Assembly: GCF_017356245.1 (NCBI RefSeq)
Contig: NZ_JAFMZZ010000001.1
Location: 467,073 to 531,072, forward strand
Direction of reading: 5' to 3'
Length of the DNA stretch: 64,000 nucleotides
From: Bordetella petrii
GTDB lineage: Bacteria > Pseudomonadota > Gammaproteobacteria > Burkholderiales > Burkholderiaceae_B
Made by a program: the position numbers and the translations under genes. The notes beneath the pieces were generated by a model. It was not told the origin of the DNA. It made no database searches and worked only from the letters and a program-made list of their open reading frames with translations. Positions 41,499-49,755 of this stretch are shown here, piece by piece. How positions within the stretch are numbered: position 1 is the stretch's first letter; each line of letters opens with the position of its first letter.

Positions 41499-42680
41499 TC
41501 AGAATAACGATAACTGCGGCGTGGACTGCGGCAGGGACGGCCGCCTGCCCTGCCCCGCGGCCCTGGCCGCGTCGGCGGGCAGTACCGGCGGCAGGGGCGC
41601 CCGGAACAAATGGGTGGCCAGTTGCGGCCGGGTGGTATTCAGGCCCAGCTTGCGCACCGCCAGGTTGAAGCGCTGGCGCAGCAGGTCGGCCCACAGGCCG
41701 GTGCCCCGCATGCGGGTGCCGAAGCCGGAATCGTTGCGGCGGCCATTGCGCAGATCTTCGATGCGGTGCAGAACGCGCTGGGCCCGGTCGGGGTAATGGG
41801 TTTGCAGCCATTCTTCGAACACGGCCTTCACTTCCCAGGGCAGGCGCAGCACGGTGTAGCTGGCGTAGCTGGCGCCCGCCTGGCGGGCTTCATGCAGGAT
41901 GTGTTCGAGGGATTCGTCGTTGATGAAGGGGATGACGGGCGCCACCAGCACGCCCACCGGCACACCGGTGTTGGCCAGGGTGCGCACCGCCTGGATGCGC
42001 CGCCAGGGCGCCGAGGCGCGCGGCTCGAGCGTGCGCGCCATGTCGGTGTCGAGCGTGGTGACGCTGACATACACGGTGACCAGGCGCCGTTCGGCCAGGG
42101 GCTGGAGCAGATCGAGGTCGCGTTCGACCAGGGCGTTCTTGGTGACCAGCGTGGCCGGATGGCCGGTTTGCAGCATCAGGTCGAGCACGCCGCGCGTCAG
42201 CTGCCACTGGCGTTCGATGGGCTGGTAGACGTCGGTGGCCGAGCCGATATTGATGGGGGACACCCGGTAGCCGGGTCGGGCCAGCTCGGCCCGCAGGACG
42301 TCGACCGCATTGGCCTTGGCCACCAGGCGGGTTTCGAAATCGAGGCCGGGGGAATACCCCAGGTAGGCGTGGGTGGGCCGCGCATAGCAGTACACGCAGC
42401 CATGCTCGCAACCCCGGTACGGGTTGACGGCCACGTCGAAGGGGATGTCGGGCGAATCGTTGCGCGACAGCAGCTTGCGGGCCTGCTCGGGCTTGACGGT
42501 GGTTTTCAGGGCCGGCCCGGCCGGGGCATCGCCTGGCGCCCAGCCGTCGTCGGCGGGCGTGCGGTCGGTTTGCTGGAAGCGGTGCCGAACATTAGTAACC
42601 GCTCCCCGGCCGCGCAAGGCGGCGGGGGCGGCAGCCGGGGACCCAGAACCGGCGGAAAAAGCGTGATCGGTGCGTTCCAT
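41499..42680 (-). CDS. PA0069-family radical SAM protein
   Basis: A 393-residue radical SAM enzyme, SplB-like. The 4Fe-4S site is CEHGCVYC (Cys91, Cys95, Cys98) inside NPYRGCEHGCVYCYARPTH. NIGSATDVYQPIE, TLVTKNALVERDLDLL and the C-terminal GTRMRGTGLWADLLRQRF are typical of the PA0069 family. Its reaction is unknown, though relation to spore photoproduct lyase hints at DNA-lesion chemistry. A LexA-like box covers its promoter. The ATG at 42680 coincides with the expected transcription start, so the message may be leaderless; a TTG five codons upstream lies inside the box. Confidence 0.9.
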   Translation of the reverse strand: MERTDHAFSAGSGSPAAAPAALRGRGAVTNVRHRFQQTDRTPADDGWAPGDAPAGPALKTTVKPEQARKLLSRNDSPDIPFDVAVNPYRGCEHGCVYCYARPTHAYLGYSPGLDFETRLVAKANAVDVLRAELARPGYRVSPINIGSATDVYQPIERQWQLTRGVLDLMLQTGHPATLVTKNALVERDLDLLQPLAERRLVTVYVSVTTLDTDMARTLEPRASAPWRRIQAVRTLANTGVPVGVLVAPVIPFINDESLEHILHEARQAGASYASYTVLRLPWEVKAVFEEWLQTHYPDRAQRVLHRIEDLRNGRRNDSGFGTRMRGTGLWADLLRQRFNLAVRKLGLNTTRPQLATHLFRAPLPPVLPADAARAAGQGRRPSLPQSTPQLSLF

Positions 42681-42685
42681 GAAAG

Positions 42686-42705
42686 TACTGTACAAAAAAC
42701 CAGTA
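42686..42705. promoter_or_regulatory. LexA (SOS) box
   Basis: Reads TACTGTACAAAAAACCAGTA: both flanks TACTGTA and CAGTA agree with the E. coli SOS consensus (TACTGT-N8-ACAGTA), with one change in the ACAG half. It is embedded in a longer perfect inverted repeat with 11-bp arms (42680-42690 and 42701-42711), and lies five bases before the radical SAM ATG. Confidence 0.75.
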
Positions 42706-42715
42706 CTTTCAGCAA
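42687..42715 (-). promoter_or_regulatory. Promoter of the radical SAM gene, overlapping the SOS box
   Basis: Minus strand TTGCTG (42710-42715), 17-base spacer, TACAGT (42687-42692). Seven bases past the -10 is the A of the ATG at 42680, predicting a leaderless transcript. LexA at 42686-42705 would cover the -10 and spacer. Confidence 0.65.
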
Positions 42716-42844
42716 GCCCCTTGTGCCCTGAACAGGCGACGTCCCACTTTACCGCAAGACGCGCCGGCCGTCTGAAGAATTCATTTCATGGTCTGGAAAT
42801 CGGCCATAACTTATTGTTTTTATTATATTTTGCCGAAAAACAAC

Positions 42845-42875
42845 AAGCCGCCGCCAGCCTGCGGCGGCGGCTTTT
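42845..42875 (-). terminator. Terminator of the cys operon
   Basis: Perfect 11-bp arms AAGCCGCCGCC and GGCGGCGGCTT, seven-base loop, followed on the minus strand by GTTTTTC. It begins six bases after the cysN stop. Confidence 0.85.
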
Positions 42876-42880
42876 GCGGC

Positions 42881-44179
42881 CTAGCGCAGCATGCCGGCGG
42901 CGGCTGTCTGGTGCGTGGCCTCGTCGATCAGGATGAAAGCGCCGGTTGCCGGCGCATCGGCATAGCGATCGACGGCCAGGGCCTCGCGCGTGACCAGCGT
43001 GACGCGGCCGATTTCATTCATGGCCAGCGTGCCGCTTTCGTTGGCGACTTCTTGCAACTCATGAATGTCGCGTTGTGTCAGCACGTCGCGGATCTTCGCC
43101 GACGTCAGGCGCGTGCCGTGCTTGAGCAGATACTTGCGCGCCGGATTCAGCGCCTGCGCATCCAGCCAGCACAGCTCGGCCTCGAACTCGCGGCCCACGC
43201 GCGCCGGCGCCGCCGCATGCGACAGCACATCGCCGCGCGATACATCCACGTCGCGGTCCAGCACCACCGTCACCGAATCGCCCGCCGCGGCCGCATCCAC
43301 CACGCGATCGAAGGCCCGCACTTCCTGCACGCGCGCGGCCACGCCCGAAGGCTGGACCACGATCTCGTCGCCCGCGCGCAGCACGCCGCTGGCCACCCGG
43401 CCTGCATAGCCGCGGAAGTCGTCGGCGCTGGCGCCGCCATGGCGCGCCACCCATTGCACCGGAAAGCGCAGCGGCCGCGCCGGCGCATGGTCGGCCTGGC
43501 CCAGCTGTTCAAGCAGGCTGAGCAGCGGCGGGCCGTCGTACCAGGGCGTGCGGGCCGACGAATTGACCACGTTGTCGCCTTCCAGCGCCGACAGCGGCAG
43601 CACGTGGAACCCGGCAATGTCCAGGCGCCGCGCCAAGTCGGCGTAGGCATCGCGGATGCGCTCGAACACGGCGCGGTCCCAACCGACCAGGTCCATCTTG
43701 TTGACCGCCACCACGATGTGCCGAATACCCAGCAGGCGCGCGATGGTGCTGTGCCGCTTGGTCTGCGGCAGCAGCTTGCCGTCGACCGCGCGGGTGGCGT
43801 CGATCAGGATGATGGCGGCATCGGCGGTCGACGCGCCGGTGACCATGTTGCGCGTGTACTGCTCATGGCCGGGGGCATCGGCCACGATGAACTTGCGCAG
43901 CGGGGTCGAAAAATACCGGTAGGCCACGTCGATGGTGATGCCCTGCTCGCGCTCGGCCTCCAGGCCGTCGGTCAGCAGCGCGAAATCGATGCCGTCGCCG
44001 GCCACCCGCTTGTACTTGGCGCGCGCAATGGCGTCCAGCTGGTCGGCGAACACGCCCTTGCTGTCGTACAGCAGGCGCCCGATCAGGGTGGACTTGCCGT
44101 CGTCGACCGAGCCGGCCGTGATCAGGCGCAGCACGCCGTTATCGGCGCCCGAAAGAAAAGAGTCGTTCACAGCGTTCAT
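42881..44179 (-). CDS. cysN: Sulfate adenylyltransferase GTPase subunit
   Basis: A 432-residue EF-Tu-like GTPase that drives APS synthesis by CysD. G motifs: ITAGSVDDGKSTLIGRLLYD, DAPGHEQYTRNM, NKMDLVGW. Two beta-barrel domains follow. The APS-kinase (CysC) domain found in NodQ-type fusions is absent, in keeping with direct APS reduction by the neighbouring CysH. It is the last gene of the cys operon, 25 bases after cysD, and ends in a strong terminator. Confidence 0.95.
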   Translation of the reverse strand: MNAVNDSFLSGADNGVLRLITAGSVDDGKSTLIGRLLYDSKGVFADQLDAIARAKYKRVAGDGIDFALLTDGLEAEREQGITIDVAYRYFSTPLRKFIVADAPGHEQYTRNMVTGASTADAAIILIDATRAVDGKLLPQTKRHSTIARLLGIRHIVVAVNKMDLVGWDRAVFERIRDAYADLARRLDIAGFHVLPLSALEGDNVVNSSARTPWYDGPPLLSLLEQLGQADHAPARPLRFPVQWVARHGGASADDFRGYAGRVASGVLRAGDEIVVQPSGVAARVQEVRAFDRVVDAAAAGDSVTVVLDRDVDVSRGDVLSHAAAPARVGREFEAELCWLDAQALNPARKYLLKHGTRLTSAKIRDVLTQRDIHELQEVANESGTLAMNEIGRVTLVTREALAVDRYADAPATGAFILIDEATHQTAAAGMLR

Positions 44180-44204
44180 GGAAAAAGTCCGGTGCTCAAT
44201 CAGT

Positions 44205-45113
44205 TCAGAAATAGCCTTCTTTCTTGCGGCGCTCCATCGAGGCCTCGGAAGTCTGGTCGTCCATGCGGGTGGCGCCGCGCTCGGTAATGTCGGTGATGGC
44301 GGTCTCGGCGATGATGGCCGTCGGGTCGGATGCGTCGGACGCCACCGGGCAGGTGCAGGAAATATCGCCCACCGTGCGAAAGCGCACGGCCAGGTTCTCG
44401 ACCTGCTCGCCGTCCTGGGGCGGCGTCAGCGGCGTCACGGGCACCAGCAGGCCGCGGCGGCGCACCACGTCGCGCCGGTGGCTGTAGTAGATGGACGGCA
44501 GCGCCAGCTGCTCGCGCTGGATGTACTGCCAGACGTCGAGCTCGGTCCAGTTCGAGATCGGGAACACGCGCATGTTCTCGCCCTTGTGCACGCGGGTATT
44601 GAACAGGTTCCACAGTTCGGGCCGCTGCGCCTTCGGGTCCCATTGGCCGAACTCGTCGCGGAACGAGAAAATACGCTCTTTGGCGCGCGCCTTTTCTTCG
44701 TCGCGGCGCGCTCCGCCGATGCAGGCGTCGAAGCCGAATTCCTCGATGGCCTCCAGCAGGGTGACCGCCTGCGCGGCGTTGCGCGAATCGTTCTCGCGCC
44801 GCAGCACCACGCTGCCGCGCCGGATCGAATCTTCCACGCTGCGCACCAGCAGGGTCTCGCCCAGCTCGGCGGCGCGCCGGTCGCGAAAGGCGATCACTTC
44901 GTCGTAGTTGTGGCCGGTGTCGATGTGCATCAGCGGAAACGGAAAGCGGCCGGGGCGGAACGCCTTCTCGGCCAGGCGCAGCAGCACCACCGAATCCTTG
45001 CCGCCCGAAAACAGCAGGACCGGCTTCGAGCATTCGGCGGCTACCTCGCGCAGGATGTAGATCGCTTCGGATTCCAGCCAATCCAGGTGGCTGCGGTTGA
45101 CGACGACAGACAT
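44205..45113 (-). CDS. cysD: Sulfate adenylyltransferase catalytic subunit
   Basis: A 302-residue PP-loop enzyme that makes adenosine 5'-phosphosulfate from ATP and sulfate. LLFSGGKDSVVLLRLAEKAF is the PP-loop. FPLMHIDTGHNYDEVIAFRD, FDACIGGARRDEEKARAKER and the C-terminal MERRKKEGYF are characteristic. It lies nine bases after cysH and 25 before cysN. Confidence 0.96.
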   Translation of the reverse strand: MSVVVNRSHLDWLESEAIYILREVAAECSKPVLLFSGGKDSVVLLRLAEKAFRPGRFPFPLMHIDTGHNYDEVIAFRDRRAAELGETLLVRSVEDSIRRGSVVLRRENDSRNAAQAVTLLEAIEEFGFDACIGGARRDEEKARAKERIFSFRDEFGQWDPKAQRPELWNLFNTRVHKGENMRVFPISNWTELDVWQYIQREQLALPSIYYSHRRDVVRRRGLLVPVTPLTPPQDGEQVENLAVRFRTVGDISCTCPVASDASDPTAIIAETAITDITERGATRMDDQTSEASMERRKKEGYF

Positions 45114-45122
45114 GGTTTTCCT

Positions 45123-45875
45123 TTACTCAGAAGTCGATTGTGCCGGCGCGGCGGCCACGGCGATGACACGGTTGCCGGCATGCAGCCCGCATTCCTTGGA
45201 ATCCGACGATTCCCACCACCAGCGCCCCGCCCGCACGTCTTCGCCGGGCCGGATCGCGCGCGTACAGGGTTCGCAGCCGATCGACGGATAACCCTGGTCA
45301 TGCAGCGGGTTATAGGGAATGCCGAACGCGCGGATGGCCTCCCAGACGTCTTCCTCGCTCCAGGCGGCCAGCGGGTTGTACTTGTACAGGCCGAACACGG
45401 GATCCTGCTCGGCCTCGGGCAGCTCGCCGCGGGTGGCGGCCTGGGCCCGGCGCTGCCCGGTGATCCAGGCGCCGCGCCCGGCCAGCGCGCGCTTCAGGGG
45501 CTCGACCTTGCGTATCTGGCAACAGGCCTTGCGCAGCTCCACGCTGTCATAGAACGCGTAGGCGCCGTGCGCCTGCACATGGGCCTGCACGGCGGCGGCG
45601 TCGGGCCGGTACACCGTAATGGCGCGGCCGTAGCGCGCCTGCACCGCGTCCAGCATGCCCAGTGTTTCGGCATGCAGGCGGCCGGTATCCAGCGTGAAGA
45701 CTTCCAGCGGGATGCCGCCGTCATAAATGGCGTGGGTCAGCAGCATGTCTTCGGCGGCCAGCGACGAGGCCAGCGCGGCGTCGGGGTACTGCCGCGCGAT
45801 CTCGGCCAGGCGCAGACGCAGCGCCTGCCAGCGGGCGGCGACGGCGGCGGTCAGGGGGATGGCGGTGGTGCTCAT
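45123..45875 (-). CDS. cysH: Adenylylsulfate (APS/PAPS) reductase
   Basis: A 250-residue reductase producing sulfite. [14 protein letters not shown] and [13 protein letters not shown] form the nucleotide pocket. Cysteine pairs CC at 118-119 and CEPC at 201-204 indicate a 4Fe-4S cluster, the mark of the APS-using (plant-type) rather than PAPS-only enzyme. The catalytic cysteine is in SKECGLH (Cys229). It overlaps cysA by four bases (ATGA) and precedes cysD. Confidence 0.94.
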   Translation of the reverse strand: MSTTAIPLTAAVAARWQALRLRLAEIARQYPDAALASSLAAEDMLLTHAIYDGGIPLEVFTLDTGRLHAETLGMLDAVQARYGRAITVYRPDAAAVQAHVQAHGAYAFYDSVELRKACCQIRKVEPLKRALAGRGAWITGQRRAQAATRGELPEAEQDPVFGLYKYNPLAAWSEEDVWEAIRAFGIPYNPLHDQGYPSIGCEPCTRAIRPGEDVRAGRWWWESSDSKECGLHAGNRVIAVAAAPAQSTSE

Positions 45876-46936
45876 GGCTGCGCGGCGAAAACCCGGGCGC
45901 GGCGCGGCCGCGCCAGCAGGCTTTCGCCCTCCTTCAAATCAAGTTCGCGGTACAGGCGCTCGGGCACCTGCGCTTCGATAATGGCCTGCACGTCCTGGCG
46001 CTCCAGTTCCAGGTAGGCGCTGGACCCGGCCAGGTAGGCGTGGCTCAGGCGCACCGGAATGCCCTGCCCCAGGCCGTTGTCGCGCGCCAGGTCGATCTCG
46101 TGCGGGCGTACATAGGCGACCGCCTGCTGGTGCTGCGCGTGCGCCAGGTCCGGGGCCGGCAGCTCGACGCCATGCGCATGCCAGACGCCCTGGCTGGCAT
46201 GGCCGTTGAGCTGGTTCACATCGCCCAGAAAGCCATATACGAACGGCGTGGCCGGGCGTTCCCAGACTTCGCGCGGCGTGCCCACCTGCTCGATGCGGCC
46301 GGCATTCATCAGGACCACCCGGTCGGCCACTTCCAGGGCTTCTTCCTGGTCATGTGTGACGAACACGCTGGCCACGTGCAGTTCATCGTGCAGCCGCCGC
46401 AGCCAGCGGCGCAGCTCTTTGCGCACCTTGGCGTCCAGGGCGCCGAACGGCTCATCCAGCAACAGCACGCGCGGCTCGACGGCCAGGGCGCGGGCCAGCG
46501 CAATGCGCTGGCGCTGCCCGCCTGACAGCTGCGCCGGATACCGGTCGGCCAGCCAGTCCAGCTGGACCAGGCCCAGCAATTCGTGCACCTTTTCGCGGAT
46601 CCGCGCCTCGGACGGCCGGGTGGCGCGCGGCTTGACCCGCAGGCCGAACGCCACGTTCTCGAACACCGTCATGTGCTTGAACAGGGCGTAATGCTGGAAC
46701 ACGAACCCCACTTGCCGGTGCCGCACGTCGACGCCGGTGGCGTCTTCGCCGGCAAACAGCACGCTGCCGCTATCGGCGCTTTCCAGCCCGGCGATGATGC
46801 GCAGCAGCGTGGTCTTGCCGCAGCCCGACGGCCCCAGCAGGGCCACCAGTTCGCCGGTCTCGATGTGCAGCGACACATCGTCCAGCGCGCGGAAATCGCC
46901 GAAGCGGCGCGACAGGTTTCTGACTTCGATACTCAT
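45872..46936 (-). CDS. cysA: Sulfate/thiosulfate ABC transporter ATP-binding protein
   Basis: A 354-residue ATPase. Walker [10 protein letters not shown] at 35-43, signature [15 protein letters not shown], Walker [14 protein letters not shown]-loop [10 protein letters not shown], then a CysA-type C-terminal domain ([10 protein letters not shown]). ATG 46936 has GGAG nine bases upstream; a GTG three codons earlier does not. It lies 13 bases after cysW and overlaps cysH. Confidence 0.95.
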   Translation of the reverse strand: MSIEVRNLSRRFGDFRALDDVSLHIETGELVALLGPSGCGKTTLLRIIAGLESADSGSVLFAGEDATGVDVRHRQVGFVFQHYALFKHMTVFENVAFGLRVKPRATRPSEARIREKVHELLGLVQLDWLADRYPAQLSGGQRQRIALARALAVEPRVLLLDEPFGALDAKVRKELRRWLRRLHDELHVASVFVTHDQEEALEVADRVVLMNAGRIEQVGTPREVWERPATPFVYGFLGDVNQLNGHASQGVWHAHGVELPAPDLAHAQHQQAVAYVRPHEIDLARDNGLGQGIPVRLSHAYLAGSSAYLELERQDVQAIIEAQVPERLYRELDLKEGESLLARPRRARVFAAQP

Positions 46937-46949
46937 GCTAGACACTCCA

Positions 46950-47861
46950 TCATGCGGCCGCGGGCCGGGCCAGCGCGGGCGCGGCGGCCTGCCCGGCCGG
47001 CGCGGCCACGGCGTGCGGCCGCGCGCTGCGCCACTCGACCAGGTTCTTGACCACCAGTGTCACCAGCGCCAGCAGGGCCAGCAGCGAGGCCACGGCAAAC
47101 GCCGCCGAGAACTGGTATTCGTTGTAAAGAATCTCGACGTGCAGGGTCATGGTGTTGGTCAGCCCGCGCACGTGCCCCGACACCACCGACACCGCGCCGA
47201 ATTCACCCATGGCGCGCGCATTGCACAGAATGGCGCCGTACAGCAGGCCCCATTTGATGTTGGGCAGCGTCACGCGCCAGAAAATCTGCCAGCCGCTAGC
47301 GCCCAGCGTCAGCGCGGCCTGCTCTTCTTCGCTGCCCTGCGCCTGCATCAGCGGGATCAGTTCGCGCGCAATGAACGGAAACGTGACGAACAGCGTGGCC
47401 AGCACCACCCCGGGCACGGCGTACACCACCTTCAGGTCGTGGTCCTGCAGCCAGGGCCCCAGCCATCCCTGCGAGCCGAACAACAGCACGAACACCAGGC
47501 CCGCCACTACCGGCGACACCGAGAACGGCAGGTCGATCAGGGTGATCAGAAACTGCTTGCCGCGGAACTGGAACTTGGCGATAGCCCAGGCCGCGGCCAC
47601 GCCGAACACCAGGTTCAGCGGCAGCGAGACCGCCGCCACCCACAGCGTCAGCTTGACGGCACTCCAGGCGTCAGGCTCGACAATGGCCGCCAGGTACAGT
47701 TCCCAGCCCTTTTTGAAGGCTTCGATGAACACGGCCGCCAGCGGCGCCAGCAGGAACAGCGCCAGGAAGCCCAGGGCCAGAGCCAGCAGCAGGCCGCGCA
47801 CCCAGCGCGGCTCGGTCAGGTGATCGGGCCGGCGGGCGCCGGCGGGTGCCCCCCGGCTCAC
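46950..47861 (-). CDS. cysW: Sulfate/thiosulfate ABC transporter permease CysW
   Basis: A 303-residue permease with six helices. [32 protein letters not shown] is the CysW coupling loop and following motif. It starts with GTG in a four-base overlap with the cysT stop; upstream in-frame residues are the cysT frame. Its Ala/Pro-rich C-terminal tail (about 25 residues) extends beyond the last helix. Confidence 0.93.
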   Translation of the reverse strand: MSRGAPAGARRPDHLTEPRWVRGLLLALALGFLALFLLAPLAAVFIEAFKKGWELYLAAIVEPDAWSAVKLTLWVAAVSLPLNLVFGVAAAWAIAKFQFRGKQFLITLIDLPFSVSPVVAGLVFVLLFGSQGWLGPWLQDHDLKVVYAVPGVVLATLFVTFPFIARELIPLMQAQGSEEEQAALTLGASGWQIFWRVTLPNIKWGLLYGAILCNARAMGEFGAVSVVSGHVRGLTNTMTLHVEILYNEYQFSAAFAVASLLALLALVTLVVKNLVEWRSARPHAVAAPAGQAAAPALARPAAA

Positions 47862-48742
47862 GCGTGCCTCCCGCCGCGCCGGGCCTGCCAGCCTTGCAGC
47901 AGGTTGATCAGCAGCAGCAGCACGAACGACAGCACCAGCATCACCGTGGCGATGGCGGCCGCCCCGGCATAGTCGAACTGCTCCAGTTTCGAGATGATCA
48001 GAAGCGGCGTGATTTCCGACACCATGGGCCGGTTGCCGGCAATGAAAACCACCGATCCGTATTCCCCCACGGCGCGCGCGAAGGCCAGCGCAAAGCCGGT
48101 CAGCAGCGCCGGCAGCACGGTGGGCAGCAGCACGCGCCGGATGGTCTGCCAGCGGCTCGCGCCCAGGCTGGCGGCGGCCTCTTCGATCTCGCGCTCGATG
48201 TCTTCCAGCACCGGCTGCACCGTGCGCACCACGAACGGGATGCCGATGAAAATCAGCGCCACCACAATGCCCAGCGGCGTGAACGCCACTTTCAGGCCCA
48301 GCCATTGTTCCAGCGGACCGCCCAGCCAGCCGTTGCGGGCGTACATCGCGGTCAGCGCAATGCCCGCCACGGCGGTGGGCAGCGCGAACGGCAGGTCCAC
48401 CAGCGCATCCAGGATCTTCTTGCCCGGGAACCGGTAGCGCACCAGCACCCAGGCCACCAGCATGCCGAACACCAGGTTCACCAGCGCGGCCACCAAGGCG
48501 GCGCCGAAAGTGAGCCGGTACGACGCCATCACGCGCGGCGCCGTCACGGTGTCCCAGAACGCCTGCCAGCCCAGCCCGGCGCTCTTGAGCGGCAGCGAAG
48601 CCAGCGGGATCAGCACCAGCAGGCTCAAATACAGCACCGCGTAGCCCATGGAAAGACCGAAACCCGGCAGCACGCCGGGCCGGTTGCGCCGCGTGCCGGA
48701 GGAGGCCCTGCCCCCCGCGGCCGCGATTGTGCCTGTACTCAT
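47858..48742 (-). CDS. cysT: Sulfate/thiosulfate ABC transporter permease CysT
   Basis: A 294-residue permease, also called Cys[24 protein letters not shown] and [36 protein letters not shown] are diagnostic. It is the first gene of the cys operon. AGGA nine bases upstream supports the ATG at 48742. The periplasmic sulfate-binding protein that normally precedes it is not in this window. Confidence 0.94.
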   Translation of the reverse strand: MSTGTIAAAGGRASSGTRRNRPGVLPGFGLSMGYAVLYLSLLVLIPLASLPLKSAGLGWQAFWDTVTAPRVMASYRLTFGAALVAALVNLVFGMLVAWVLVRYRFPGKKILDALVDLPFALPTAVAGIALTAMYARNGWLGGPLEQWLGLKVAFTPLGIVVALIFIGIPFVVRTVQPVLEDIEREIEEAAASLGASRWQTIRRVLLPTVLPALLTGFALAFARAVGEYGSVVFIAGNRPMVSEITPLLIISKLEQFDYAGAAAIATVMLVLSFVLLLLINLLQGWQARRGGRHA

Positions 48743-48832
48743 GCTTGCATCCTGTCGCGGGCGGCTATCGGCCGCCCGGGAGATATCGACAACGGATGCA
48801 AGTGTGCGGGCTGGCCGAACTAAACGGAACGA

Positions 48833-48861
48833 ATCATTTTTTGATTGCTCATCGCTGTCAG
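48833..48861 (-). promoter_or_regulatory. Probable promoter of the cys operon
   Basis: Minus strand CTGACA (48856-48861), 17-base spacer, AATGAT (48833-48838). It lies about 90 bases before cysT, leaving room for a CysB-type activator site, which I cannot define from one sequence. Confidence 0.55.
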
Positions 48862-48883
48862 GCATAAGCGCCGCAAAATGGCG

Positions 48884-48911
48884 AAAAAAAACCGCGCCCA
48901 TAAGGGCGCGG
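48884..48911 (-). terminator. Terminator of the peroxiredoxin gene
   Basis: Perfect 8-bp stem CCGCGCCC / GGGCGCGG with an ATAA loop, followed on the minus strand by eight T. It starts 54 bases past the peroxiredoxin stop. Confidence 0.9.
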
Positions 48912-48965
48912 AGGCGGCACCCGGCGCGGGCAAAGCGCAAGCGCCCTGCCCGCACCGTGAGTTAT

Positions 48966-49607
48966 TTACTTATTCGGCTGGGGCGTAGTGCGCAGGTACG
49001 GACGCACGACCTTGTAGCCCTTGGGAAATTTCTGCTTGAGTACGGCTTCGTCTTGCAGCGACGGCACGATGATGACGTCGTCGCCGTCTTCCCAGTTCAC
49101 CGGGGTGGCCACGCTGTGGCTGTCGGTGAGCTGCAGCGAATCGATGACGCGCAGGATCTCATTGAAATTGCGGCCCGTGCTGGCCGGGTAGGTAATGATC
49201 AGACGCACCTTCTTGGCCGGGTCGACAATGAACACCGAGCGCACCGTGGCGGTGGCGCTGGCGTTCGGGTGGATCATGTCGTAAAGCTCGGCCACCTTGC
49301 GGTCGTCGTCGGCAATGATGGGAAAGTTGACCTTGGTGGACTGCGTGTCGTTGATGTCGTCGATCCACTTGGTGTGCGATTCGACGCCATCCACCGACAG
49401 CGCCAGCACCTTGACGTTGCGCTTGGCGAATTCATCGGCCAGCTTGGCCGTGTAGCCCAGCTCGGTGGTGCACACAGGCGTGAAATCGGCCGGGTGCGAA
49501 AACAGGACTCCCCAGCCGTCACCCAGGTATTCATGGAAACGGATCGGGCCGATGGACGATTTTTGCTCGAAATCCGGGGCGGTGTCACCCAGGCGAAGTT
49601 GGCTCAT
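48966..49607 (-). CDS. 1-Cys peroxiredoxin (Prx6 type)
   Basis: A 213-residue peroxidase that reduces hydrogen peroxide and organic peroxides. The peroxidatic cysteine is Cys46 in HPADFTPVCTTE. The long C-terminal dimer domain with WEDGDDVIIVPS and FPKGYKVVRPYLR marks the Prx6 class, and no resolving cysteine is seen, so an external thiol must finish the cycle. It is a single gene with its own terminator, 148 bases after the acyl-CoA dehydrogenase. Confidence 0.94.
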   Translation of the reverse strand: MSQLRLGDTAPDFEQKSSIGPIRFHEYLGDGWGVLFSHPADFTPVCTTELGYTAKLADEFAKRNVKVLALSVDGVESHTKWIDDINDTQSTKVNFPIIADDDRKVAELYDMIHPNASATATVRSVFIVDPAKKVRLIITYPASTGRNFNEILRVIDSLQLTDSHSVATPVNWEDGDDVIIVPSLQDEAVLKQKFPKGYKVVRPYLRTTPQPNK

Positions 49608-49755
49608 GTAAGTCTCCGTGGCGGTTGGCGCCGCCGGCCATGCCGGCCGGCGGCCTGCAAAAGGCGATCCCGGTATGCGGCGGGATCGGGATGAGACGAT
49701 TCTTACATCAAACCGGTATCACTGGAAATACGTAAGTTGTATATGCTTAATAACG

